Shown: piece after piece, positions 6,549 to 14,227 of the stretch
Layout: each line of letters begins with the position of its first letter
Position numbering within the stretch: the first letter of the stretch is position 1
DNA from: Lachnospiraceae bacterium
GTDB lineage: Bacteria; Bacillota; Clostridia; Lachnospirales; Lachnospiraceae
Direction: 5' to 3'
Length of the DNA stretch: 20,653 bases
Assembly: GCA_024684155.1 (NCBI GenBank)
Contig: JAIKXK010000154.1
Location: 1-20,653 of the forward strand
The notes under the pieces: generated by a model
The model's input: only the letters and a program-made list of their open reading frames with translations
What the model was told of the DNA's origin: nothing
The model's database searches: none
Translations under genes and position numbers: made by a program

Positions 6549-8351
6549 TTACTCTAAGGTAAATCTACCAACAATTTCCTCTAAATCGTTGACGCAGGAC
6601 TTACATTCATCCACCTTTGTCTGCTGTGTAGAGGTTCCTTCTACAATATCCGTAGTCTTACCTGCAATATCGGTAACACCATTTGCAACGTCTTCGATAG
6701 TATTTGAAATTCCGTTAATAGAATCTGCTACCTCATCAATATTAACATTTAACTGTTCAACACCGTCCTTAATCTGAAGCATACTATTTTTAAATTCATC
6801 TGCATCTGACTGGTACTGCTCACTGACATGAGTAAACTGTTCATAATCAGTTAAAACATTTTCTGCCAAGAAGGTATTTGTTTCACTTAAGCAGTCACTC
6901 ATCTTCTTAACTGCTGCAATTACTTCTCCAACAATTTCATTGATGTTTCCAACTGTTTCTGAAGTCTGATTTGCAAGGGATCCAATTTCGCCAGCAACTA
7001 CTGCAAATCCCTTACCAGCTTCACCAGCACGGGCAGCTTCAATAGAAGCATTTAACGCAAGAAGTGAAGTTTGATCAGAAATATTCATAATAGAATCTGT
7101 TAATTCATTAATCTTATCTACTGACTTAGAATCTTCTAAAGCTTCGTCTGCTTTTACCTTAACTGATTCGTACATACGTCTTGTCTTATCTGCAGCATCT
7201 TCTGTATTGCTTCGAAGTTCTGTTGCTCGGTTCATTACCTCATCTGAGAATCTCTCACCGTTTGCAGTTAAACCTTCAATATCAGTAGCACTCTGTTGCA
7301 TATCCTGAATGTTACCCTGAATGCTCTGAGTTGTTGCTGAAGTTTCTTCCATGGCTGCTGCCATTTCTTCTGTGGTAGCTGAGTTATCAGAACACTTGTT
7401 GTTTACATCTCTCGTAGTGTCCATCAAATCAATAACATCTGTATTAATTAAATCAGATGCTCCATTAATCTGATTTACAATATCTCGCAGGCTGGATCTC
7501 ATAGTAGAAGTCGCTTTTGCAATCATACCAATCTCGTCTTTACGAGCTGCAAGTTTTGCACCATTTTCCGTACGAGAGAAGTCGAATCTTGCTGTACGAT
7601 TGATAATCTCTGCAACTTGACCAAGTGGACGGAGTAACATTTGTGTTCCTGCAAAGAATATAATGACTGCTACAACAATTAAAAAGATTGCTGCCATAAT
7701 TAAACGAGTGGTAAGCAAACTAATTGGTGCTAAAATTTCATCATAATCTCCCGTTACAATAATGATGTTTCCAGCTGCTGTAAATGCATAACCTGCGAAC
7801 TTCTTAGATCCATTGTAGGTGTAAATAATAGATCCATCTCCAATAGACTCTGCTGTTTCACCATTTGCCAAACGCTCTACCAAGCCCTTAACAGCTTCAT
7901 TTTCAACCTGACTTCCAACCTTTTCTGCATCCGGATGATATAACATCACTCCTGTGCTACTTACCATGTAGGTATAAGAACTTTCAATACCATCAAGATT
8001 TACATCAGCCAAAGCTGTACCAAAGGTTTCAGCAACCCCTGCAGGATCATCTGCAATACTTGTAGTTGCTAAATATCCTTCAGCGCCTGCACCATCAAAG
8101 GACACCTCTCCATTTTGTGCCATTCCTTGTGCCTGTCCTGTCATCAGGGAGTTCAGCGATGAAGCCGCAGTCTCTGCCATATTCATGGTGTAGTTTGAGT
8201 AAGTTGTCTCGATTGTTGCTGTTGCAGACTTTATTGCAACTAAGACTAAAACGATAACGATAATTCCACCTACGGCGCCAACCATCATTACAATTTTAGC
8301 GCTCATGGAATTAAAAAAAGATATTTTTTCTTTCGGATTCTGTTTTTCCAA
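6549..8351 (-). CDS. Methyl-accepting chemotaxis protein with Cache-type sensor
   Basis: A 600-residue transmembrane chemoreceptor. Counted from the preferred start, helix 1 is at about 20-40, an extracellular sensor at 41-216, helix 2 at 217-238, a HAMP domain follows (LLRPLGQVAEIINRT), and then the cytoplasmic signalling coiled coil. The sensor has a Cache-like motif, VSSTGVMLYHPD with KVGS (130-147). The hairpin tip, which contacts CheA and CheW, reads DQTSLLALNASIEAARAGE, nearly the consensus. No CheR-tethering pentapeptide is seen at the C-terminus. The frame is open upstream to a TTG at 8435, but that triplet is part of the -35 box; TTG 8351 has AGGAGG eight bases before it and is the better start. 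The ligand is unknown. The divergent neighbour is a YjfB-type motility gene, which fits a flagellated cell. Confidence 0.95.
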   Translation of the reverse strand: MEKQNPKEKISFFNSMSAKIVMMVGAVGGIIVIVLVLVAIKSATATIETTYSNYTMNMAETAASSLNSLMTGQAQGMAQNGEVSFDGAGAEGYLATTSIADDPAGVAETFGTALADVNLDGIESSYTYMVSSTGVMLYHPDAEKVGSQVENEAVKGLVERLANGETAESIGDGSIIYTYNGSKKFAGYAFTAAGNIIIVTGDYDEILAPISLLTTRLIMAAIFLIVVAVIIFFAGTQMLLRPLGQVAEIINRTARFDFSRTENGAKLAARKDEIGMIAKATSTMRSSLRDIVNQINGASDLINTDVIDLMDTTRDVNNKCSDNSATTEEMAAAMEETSATTQSIQGNIQDMQQSATDIEGLTANGERFSDEVMNRATELRSNTEDAADKTRRMYESVKVKADEALEDSKSVDKINELTDSIMNISDQTSLLALNASIEAARAGEAGKGFAVVAGEIGSLANQTSETVGNINEIVGEVIAAVKKMSDCLSETNTFLAENVLTDYEQFTHVSEQYQSDADEFKNSMLQIKDGVEQLNVNIDEVADSINGISNTIEDVANGVTDIAGKTTDIVEGTSTQQTKVDECKSCVNDLEEIVGRFTLE

Positions 8352-8406
8352 GTCTCTCTCCTCCTTAATATGAAATTTTCTGTAATAGGTCTCCACCCAT
8401 AGTGAT

Positions 8407-8435
8407 ATTGTACTCTTTCCCCTTTTTTTATTCAA
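8407..8435 (-). promoter_or_regulatory. Promoter of the chemotaxis receptor gene
   Basis: On the minus strand TTGAAT (8435-8430) is followed after exactly 17 bases by TACAAT (8412-8407). Transcription should begin near 8400, giving a leader of about 50 bases to the TTG start at 8351. This is a sigma-A-like promoter; no sigma-28 (flagellar) element was seen. Confidence 0.75.
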
Positions 8436-8489
8436 TGGATTTTGTACACTTTTACCAACTTATACACTTGTAGAAAATACGTATTTTCG

Positions 8490-8517
8490 TTGTGTTTTCA
8501 AAATATCATGTTATAAT
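8490..8517 (+). promoter_or_regulatory. Promoter of the YjfB-family gene
   Basis: A perfect extended -10, TGT-TATAAT (8509-8517), follows a weak -35 TTGTGT (8490-8495) with a 16-base spacer. The predicted start near 8524 leaves a leader of about 29 bases before the ATG at 8553. Confidence 0.7.
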
Positions 8518-8552
8518 TAAAGTACCTATATAACTATGAAAGGGGTGAGTCT

Positions 8553-8756
8553 ATGGATGTAACAGGAGTTGCAGCATTAGCTACATATTTATCACGTGCC
8601 GAGACCTATAACGACGTAGGCTACGCCGTTTTAGATATGTCTATGGATGCGATGCAAATGGAAGGAGCCGGAGTTGCCCAGATGATTTCATCTGCACCTG
8701 GCATGGAATTATCCGTTAATCCTTCTGTTGGCGGAAACTTCGATATGAGTATTTAA
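8553..8756 (+). CDS. YjfB-family putative motility protein
   Basis: A 67-residue acidic, Met- and Ala-rich protein with the YjfB pattern. An N-terminal helix (MDVTGVAALATYLSRAE) is followed by a middle helix in which residues equivalent to VxxMxxxMDAMQMEG are visible. The tail is SVNPSVGGNFDMSI; the family likewise ends in a short segment with an N/D-I-x-I/V pattern. No signal peptide or membrane helix is present. Family members are small proteins annotated as putative motility proteins in flagellated Firmicutes, with no established biochemical role. An AAAGGGGTGAG site precedes the ATG. It is divergent from a chemotaxis receptor and ends at its own terminator, so it is a monocistronic gene. 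Confidence 0.82.
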   Translation: MDVTGVAALATYLSRAETYNDVGYAVLDMSMDAMQMEGAGVAQMISSAPGMELSVNPSVGGNFDMSI

Positions 8757-8765
8757 GACTAGAAC

Positions 8766-8800
8766 AAAAAAGCCTTACCAAATGGTAAGGCTTTTTCTTT
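8766..8800. terminator. Bidirectional terminator between the YjfB gene and ridA
   Basis: A 14-bp perfect inverted repeat, AAAAAGCCTTACCA (8767-8780) with TGGTAAGGCTTTTT (8783-8796), has A and T runs on both flanks. It lies between two convergent genes, 10 bases after one stop and 9 bases after the other, and can serve both. Confidence 0.93.
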
Positions 8801-8808
8801 TGCATTTT

Positions 8809-9183
8809 TTATTTTTCAGCTATTACTTCAATTTCAAGCATTACATCTTTTGGAAGACGAGCAACTTCTACACAGCTTCTTGCTGGATATGGTTCTGGGA
8901 AAAACTTGGCATACACTTCATTAATAGCCCCAAAGTCATTCATCTCCTTAATAAAAACGGTAGTCTTTAAAACCTTGTCCATAGAAGTACCTGCTGCCTC
9001 TAATAAATTCTTCATGTTTGTAAATGCCTGCTGGGCCTGAGCAACACTTCCTTCAGGAATGTTTCCTGTTGCAGGATCTACAGGAATGACGCCAGAGGTA
9101 TAAACAATTCCTCCAATTTCTACTGCCTGAGAATAAGGTCCAATTGCAGCTGGAGCCTTATCTGTACTAATAATGTTTTTCAT
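8809..9183 (-). CDS. ridA: RidA family reactive intermediate (enamine/imine) deaminase
   Basis: A 124-residue protein of normal length for RidA (YjgF/UK114), a cytosolic trimer that hydrolyses reactive 2-aminoacrylate and related enamines made by PLP enzymes. The family signature is intact: GPYSQAV at 15-21, TSGVIPVDP near 29-37, and PARSCVEVARLPKD at 100-113 with the carboxylate-binding Arg102. Glu117 in LEIEVIA is also present. The start at 9183 has AGAAGG nine bases upstream. It is the last gene of the five-gene operon, 24 bases after the CvfB-like gene, and is followed by the terminator at 8766-8800. No PLP-dependent enzyme is nearby, so a general housekeeping role is likely. Confidence 0.95.
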   Translation of the reverse strand: MKNIISTDKAPAAIGPYSQAVEIGGIVYTSGVIPVDPATGNIPEGSVAQAQQAFTNMKNLLEAAGTSMDKVLKTTVFIKEMNDFGAINEVYAKFFPEPYPARSCVEVARLPKDVMLEIEVIAEK

Positions 9184-9207
9184 GTTCGTAACCTTCTTTC
9201 TATTATA

Positions 9208-10044
9208 TTAAACACGACGAATTTTACCGTCGGTCAAATCAATTTTTCTCTCCTTATACAAACGACCTACTGCACGTTTAAATGCAGCCTTTGACAAACC
9301 TGTTTCTCGTTTAATTACTTCAGGAGATGCTTTTTCTGTAAAAGGGAGCACCCCTGCATAAGCATCAATCAACTGCAATATTGCTTCTGCATCATCTTCC
9401 ATCTGTACATAGGATTTTTCTCTTAAAGATAAATCTAATTTTCCATCCTCTTTTACATTGGTAACCCTAAGAGACACAATGTCACCAACATGCACTCCTG
9501 ATACATCTTCATGCTTTGGAATCATTCCAGAATAAATGTCATCTACTGCCACAAAGGTACCAAAGTCATGTCCAAATTCATAAATTCGCCCTGTTACCTC
9601 ATCTCCAATCTGATAAGGAGATGACTGCTTTAAGTAATCATAAATATGCTTCATGCTTCCACACAATCGATTACTTTTATCTGTATAAAGTCGAATTAAT
9701 ATTTCCTGATTTTCTCTGACTTTTTCTGTCATTTCTTTATAGGGAAGAAATAAATCTTTTTCTAATCCCCAGTCTAAAAAGGCTCCGATTTTTGTCACCT
9801 CTTTTACCTTCAGGGGCGTAATTTTTCCCATTTGAATCAAAGGCGTCTGAGTGGTTGCAATCATTCGATCCTTTGAATCCCGATACAAAAATACCTTTAA
9901 GCTGTCTCCGTTTCGAAGACCAACTGGTACCTGTTTCGCTGGTAATAACACCTTTTCTTCACTATTTCTTTCTTCTGCCAAGTAAACTCCAAACTCCACT
10001 TTTTTTACCATAACAAGAGTCTGGTATTCTCCTAATTTTAACAT
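9208..10044 (-). CDS. cvfB: CvfB-family S1-domain RNA-binding protein
   Basis: The 278-residue protein has the CvfB/YitL layout: three S1-type OB folds (about 3-62, 68-130 and 142-214) and a C-terminal winged-helix domain (about 222-278). Clear S1 signatures are GVYLAEE in the first repeat, GAFLDWGLEKDLFLPYKEM in the second, and the third repeat GDEVTGRIYEFGHDFGTFVAV ending in VKEDGKLDLSLRE. The winged helix contains VIKRETGLSKAAFKRAVGRLYKE. Family members bind RNA, and the Staphylococcus aureus protein influences virulence and haemolysin expression. The ATG at 10044 has AGGAGG ten bases upstream. Gaps of 24 bases on both sides place it in the cyclase-thioesterase-ridA operon. Confidence 0.9.
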   Translation of the reverse strand: MLKLGEYQTLVMVKKVEFGVYLAEERNSEEKVLLPAKQVPVGLRNGDSLKVFLYRDSKDRMIATTQTPLIQMGKITPLKVKEVTKIGAFLDWGLEKDLFLPYKEMTEKVRENQEILIRLYTDKSNRLCGSMKHIYDYLKQSSPYQIGDEVTGRIYEFGHDFGTFVAVDDIYSGMIPKHEDVSGVHVGDIVSLRVTNVKEDGKLDLSLREKSYVQMEDDAEAILQLIDAYAGVLPFTEKASPEVIKRETGLSKAAFKRAVGRLYKERKIDLTDGKIRRV

Positions 10045-10068
10045 GTCTATCCGTCCTCCTTCGTATTA

Positions 10069-10770
10069 CTATGCAAACATAATGATTGCATATACTTCTT
10101 TTTCGCTGTTTTCTAAAACAACCTGAATTTTATCATCTTTTTTTACTTTTGCAACTACCACTTTATCTTTTAGCTTTGCCTGCATCTTATATTCCACATA
10201 CATTTCTTTTGGTTCAAAGTCCTTTGGCAGTGCAGCGATTGCCCCTTCAATATAATAAAGATTATTCATATGACCATTGGTATCTACATGCATGGGCGAT
10301 ACCTCAAAGTCATACACCTTTTCTCTATCTTCCCAAAGAGGAATCTTTCGATCTGGCCAATCAGTCTTTAAGGGTTCATCTAAGCCAAAAGCCTCCTGCA
10401 TTTTCTTTGGAATTCTAACAGGAATATCTTTTTTTAGGTTCATAAGAATCCACATGGAATTTGCTTCCGCAAAAACATCTCCCTCTGGACTTTTCATAAC
10501 AAAGTTACGATTTCCAAATGGTCCCTTTAACATATATGGCATGGTATCTACAATAATCTCTTGTCCGTAAACTGGTTTTTTATACATATGAACCTGCCAG
10601 GAAATTAAATACCACCCCATATGCTCATGGAGCATATCCCGCAGTCCAAACCCAATATCCTCACTGTGAAAGGTACTACAATTTTGGAACTCATTAATCA
10701 TTCCACTTAAGCTCATATAAGCATCAGGTCCAATATCATTATAAGGAACCCTTATCTTCATTTCATACAT
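10069..10770 (-). CDS. Acyl-ACP thioesterase (FatA/FatB family)
   Basis: A 233-residue double-hotdog protein related to plant and bacterial acyl-ACP thioesterases, which release free fatty acids from acyl carrier protein. The second hotdog carries the catalytic signature HVDTNGHMNN (161-170) with Asp163, Asn165 and His167, followed by YYIEGA. The first hotdog has DIGPDAYMSLSGMINEFQ and the GWYLISWQVHMYKKP strand typical of the family. There is no signal peptide, so it is cytosolic. The ATG at 10770 follows a GAGG site by eight bases and lies ten bases after the stop of the second diguanylate cyclase, implying co-transcription. Chain-length specificity cannot be told. An acyl-CoA thioesterase is the main alternative. 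Confidence 0.9.
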   Translation of the reverse strand: MYEMKIRVPYNDIGPDAYMSLSGMINEFQNCSTFHSEDIGFGLRDMLHEHMGWYLISWQVHMYKKPVYGQEIIVDTMPYMLKGPFGNRNFVMKSPEGDVFAEANSMWILMNLKKDIPVRIPKKMQEAFGLDEPLKTDWPDRKIPLWEDREKVYDFEVSPMHVDTNGHMNNLYYIEGAIAALPKDFEPKEMYVEYKMQAKLKDKVVVAKVKKDDKIQVVLENSEKEVYAIIMFA

Positions 10771-10780
10771 ATCTTTAGCC

Positions 10781-12478
10781 TCAATCTTTCTCTATGTCTT
10801 TGTGGTACTGTTTCTTATCCTCATACATTCTTTCATCTGCCAAAAGATAAGTTTGATGTGTATGGTCATTTTTTGTCTCATGGCGATATGCATATCCTAC
10901 TGCAGCACTATATATGAAAGAATCTGTAGTAATTGTGTTCAATACATCTAATTCTGTTTTTAATTTTTCGATGCTCTCTTCCACAATGGCATCCGTAGCA
11001 TTTTCAAATACAACTAAAAATTCGTCGCCACCTATTCTAGCATAAAATTCCTTTTCATAAACCTTCTCTAAAATTTTAGAAAAATTAATAAGTAATTTAT
11101 CTCCATAGCCATGGCCATAGGTATCATTGATTTGTTTTAAGCCATTAACATCTATACTTAAAATACAATAATCTCTTTGACGTTTCTCAAGTTCATCTAT
11201 GTATCGATTTGCCTTTCCTCTGTTAGGAATATGGGTGAGGCCATCCTGGTAAGCAAGTCTTGTAAGGGAATCGTACTCCTGCTTTCTAGCATATACGGCA
11301 CTAATATTAAACAAAAAATCCATGAGTATAAAATATGCAAAAAACATAGGGCCCACACACATAATAGCTACTTCTGTTAAATTTCCAATGGCCGTTCGTG
11401 GCAAAATTTCTAAATGTCGAAACCCGCTAAAACTAAATGCAATCAAGGTAAAGAAGGCGCAAACGCTCATAGCAATGATCAGTACTTTCTTGTCCTCGTT
11501 TTTCTTTTGAACATAATAATGATGAATCATCCGTACAGAGAACAGGAAAAAAGTAGCTGCCACTAAAATAGCAAATAGGGCAGATATTTCTGGCAAATGT
11601 ACTATCTTTAAAAGCCGAAGTACAATTAATAATACTCCCATTCCTCCAATCAAATAACTTAGTCTTCGAATAAGGGCGCTACTACTTTTTCCTAAAATTG
11701 ATTGTTCACACCATAAGCCAAGAGGAACAATTAAAAGTAATGCCACCTCGTAAAGCACAGAGGCAAATACGTCATCCATAAAAATAAAGCCTAGTCCAAA
11801 CCTTGTGAAAATAACAACTCCCATTTCAATGGACAAAAATCCCAAAGGAATGTACTGTCCCATATAAGAAAACAATGGTGTAAAAATAAAGGAAAGGTAT
11901 AAATAAATAGCGCCAAATATAATTAAAAACATCGCTGTTACATACCCTATGGTATACATTCTAAAAAACATTAGTTTTAAAGAATTAAAGTTACCGAACC
12001 AGCAAGATTCCATTCCCGTTATATATACGTCTTCCAGCACATACATTTTTATAGTCACTGGTTTTCCAACATAGTCTTTTGGAATAGAGAAAATGCACTG
12101 ATCTAATCCAACATATCCATTTTCCCTTTGCACTTCATCCATATGGTGAGACTCTATTAGCTTTCCATCAAAATATATCTCATAGGAACAGTAGCGTTCT
12201 TTGATTAAAAATGCTGGAGAATCAAGTTCTCCCATATCGGAAAGAACAGCGTCATAAACAAGGACATCTCCTTTTTCTACCTTAAAATCGGAGCCAAAAG
12301 CATCATCAGCCTCCTGGTTTTGTCCTATCTCTTCACCATTCAAAGAAATATCCCATTTCACATCCATATCTACCACATCTTCAAAATCCTGATAAAACCA
12401 GTGGTAGAATAGAACTACAGACAGGGCATACACCGCAATAAAGACCAAAAGAATTGTCACCAGGCGTTTCGTTTTCAT
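10781..12478 (-). CDS. Membrane diguanylate cyclase (GGDEF), second of a tandem pair
   Basis: A 565-residue protein with an N-terminal membrane anchor (about 6-28), an extracellular beta-rich region to about 170 and seven further hydrophobic helices to about 395. A cytosolic GGDEF domain follows, with IDVNGLKQINDTYGHGYGD leading to the intact GGDEF at 483-487. The layout resembles 7TM-DISM sensor cyclases. It should make c-di-GMP from two GTP. The product-inhibition I-site RxxD is replaced by YEKE before the active loop, so feedback inhibition is probably lost. The start ATG overlaps the stop of the preceding cyclase in ATGA (12475-12478) and has GGAGGG upstream, a clear sign of translational coupling. 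The two proteins share domain order, and each has exactly 78 residues after GGDEF, so they are probably an ancient tandem duplication. Confidence 0.93.
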   Translation of the reverse strand: MKTKRLVTILLVFIAVYALSVVLFYHWFYQDFEDVVDMDVKWDISLNGEEIGQNQEADDAFGSDFKVEKGDVLVYDAVLSDMGELDSPAFLIKERYCSYEIYFDGKLIESHHMDEVQRENGYVGLDQCIFSIPKDYVGKPVTIKMYVLEDVYITGMESCWFGNFNSLKLMFFRMYTIGYVTAMFLIIFGAIYLYLSFIFTPLFSYMGQYIPLGFLSIEMGVVIFTRFGLGFIFMDDVFASVLYEVALLLIVPLGLWCEQSILGKSSSALIRRLSYLIGGMGVLLIVLRLLKIVHLPEISALFAILVAATFFLFSVRMIHHYYVQKKNEDKKVLIIAMSVCAFFTLIAFSFSGFRHLEILPRTAIGNLTEVAIMCVGPMFFAYFILMDFLFNISAVYARKQEYDSLTRLAYQDGLTHIPNRGKANRYIDELEKRQRDYCILSIDVNGLKQINDTYGHGYGDKLLINFSKILEKVYEKEFYARIGGDEFLVVFENATDAIVEESIEKLKTELDVLNTITTDSFIYSAAVGYAYRHETKNDHTHQTYLLADERMYEDKKQYHKDIEKD

Positions 12479-14175
12479 ACTTTTTCACCCTCCAATTCCT
12501 TTTTTCTTTTTTTGTTTTTATACATCTCTGCATCTGCCAATAAATAGGTGCGATAAATATTATTATCCTCTGTCTCTGTAGAGCAGGCATATCCTCCTGA
12601 TACCACCAGTTCAAAGGGATGTTCTTCCAGATTAAAGTCTTCCATGGCAGTTTCCAAATCCCATAATAATTTTTCACAAAAAACAGTATCGACTCCATCG
12701 AGAATGACAATAAATTCGTCTCCTCCCATTCGACCAAGTAACAGACTTCCCCCAAAAATTTCTTTTAAAAGATTAGCAAAGGTGGTAAGCATCTCATCAC
12801 CAGCCGCATGTCCTATACTGTCATTCACTTCCTTCAACCCATCCATATCCAGACTAATCACAATACATTTTTGTTTGCTACGAGTCAGCATTTCCATCTT
12901 TTGTTCACAGTAAGCGCGATTTGCCAACTCTGTTAAATCATCATTATAGGCCAGACCTTCCAAATCCTTTTTGATATTTTTCTCATTAATACTGGCTATG
13001 GTATAGAAAAAATAAGAAGAAATCATAGCTGCCGCTAAAACCAAAGCTCCCACCATTAAAAATCTACCACGAAGTATAATATTTAAATTATAGTCCACAT
13101 GATTACTAACATACCAAATAGCCATTTCTACAAATGCTAAAAAGGACAATATGGCCGTGCCAGACATAACAATATAAAAAGCAATTTTTCCATTATACAA
13201 ATATTGATCCTGGATAGTTTTCTTATAGGCTTTCGTAGTCAAAAACAATCGAACAAAGGTAATAATACCCTGAAGCAATATCATAAAATGTCCAATCATC
13301 AAAACGTCTTTAATAAAAATAACTCCCAGTGCTGAAAGAACAAAGGTAACAACAATAAAGCATCCGTCTACCAGCATAAATATAAAACCTGGCATATAAG
13401 GTTTTGAGCTTTCTCCGTCTGTAAGAATTGCTCCCTGTAACACAAAAGGCAATAGATACAGACAAATATACTCCAAATAATTATTAAACAAGGGAAAAGG
13501 AACAATCATATAAAAAACCTGATTGTAGCACAGGAAATAACAGCCTAGTAGCATAAGCAATGGGCCATGAAATAAAATATTTTTTGTCTGTTTATAAATT
13601 GTTGTTAAAAAAGGAATTGTAAAGGTTAAAAGAACTCCAATAATCAAAAGGAAGGTACCAATAATAATGGCAAACCTTCTCATCTGATAATAAAAATCCG
13701 ACAGATCCTTAATATTTCCATAGTACATGGAACTGCAGGAAAAAGACCCTTTCACTGAAGGATAAATATGTAGTGTCACCATCTTCCCATAGCAATCTTC
13801 TGGTAACGTAATATAAATTGGACGTCTTGATACTACCTTATGTTCTTTTATTTCCTCCATTCCAATGTCAAAGCAAAGTTCCCCTTCCACATATGCTTCT
13901 ACTGCGCAAAACTCTGTATTAAAACAAAGGGCAGGATATTTAATTTCCCTGTCCTTTGGTATTATCCAAGATATTTCTATCTCATCTCCAGGCTCTACAG
14001 TAGTTCCACGGAAAATCTCACCATCCTCTTCCCATTCATAAATAGGATGATAAATGGTAGCTTCATAGCTTAAATCCATGGACTTTGGCGAATATAAAAG
14101 CACAACCAAAAGTACCAAAGCTGCTAAAGACCAATATATAATTTTTTTAACTGTATCCTTATCTATGGCTTTCAT
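12475..14175 (-). CDS. Membrane diguanylate cyclase (GGDEF), first of a tandem pair
   Basis: A 566-residue protein with a membrane anchor at about 10-28, an extracellular region to about 165 (ALCFNTEFCAVEAYVEGEL, YITLPEDCYGKMVTLHIYP), seven hydrophobic helices to about 400 and a GGDEF domain. The domain contains SLDMDGLKEVNDSIGHAAGD and an intact GGDEF at 484-488. c-di-GMP synthesis is expected. The I-site position reads GSLL instead of RxxD. The external part resembles a sugar-binding type beta-sandwich, so a small extracellular ligand is plausible, but this is inference. The longest frame starts at 14181, where the ribosome site would touch the ATG; the ATG at 14175 has GGGAG six bases upstream and is preferred. 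It is the first gene of the operon running to ridA, with its own promoter in the short gap before it. Confidence 0.93.
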   Translation of the reverse strand: MKAIDKDTVKKIIYWSLAALVLLVVLLYSPKSMDLSYEATIYHPIYEWEEDGEIFRGTTVEPGDEIEISWIIPKDREIKYPALCFNTEFCAVEAYVEGELCFDIGMEEIKEHKVVSRRPIYITLPEDCYGKMVTLHIYPSVKGSFSCSSMYYGNIKDLSDFYYQMRRFAIIIGTFLLIIGVLLTFTIPFLTTIYKQTKNILFHGPLLMLLGCYFLCYNQVFYMIVPFPLFNNYLEYICLYLLPFVLQGAILTDGESSKPYMPGFIFMLVDGCFIVVTFVLSALGVIFIKDVLMIGHFMILLQGIITFVRLFLTTKAYKKTIQDQYLYNGKIAFYIVMSGTAILSFLAFVEMAIWYVSNHVDYNLNIILRGRFLMVGALVLAAAMISSYFFYTIASINEKNIKKDLEGLAYNDDLTELANRAYCEQKMEMLTRSKQKCIVISLDMDGLKEVNDSIGHAAGDEMLTTFANLLKEIFGGSLLLGRMGGDEFIVILDGVDTVFCEKLLWDLETAMEDFNLEEHPFELVVSGGYACSTETEDNNIYRTYLLADAEMYKNKKRKKELEGEKV

Positions 14176-14196
14176 ATACATCTCCCAATTTTTCTT

Positions 14197-14205
14197 ATTA
14201 TATCA
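14197..14205 (-). promoter_or_regulatory. Extended -10 promoter of the diguanylate cyclase operon
   Basis: The minus strand reads TGA-TATAAT, a perfect extended -10 about 22 bases before the ATG at 14175. No strong -35 is seen. No terminator is visible between the phosphodiesterase stop at 14228 and this site, so read-through from that gene is also possible. Confidence 0.6.
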
Positions 14206-14227
14206 AAGATATCCAAGAAAAACACAA

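Noticed and set aside
12381..12755. Minus-strand open frame of 124 codons inside the first diguanylate cyclase gene
   Set aside because: It overlaps the GGDEF coding frame and the coupled start of the next gene; composition is that of an out-of-frame reading.
14199..14216. GATATC/GATAT inverted repeat near the cyclase promoter as an operator
   Set aside because: Only five bases per arm in very AT-rich sequence, which is expected by chance.
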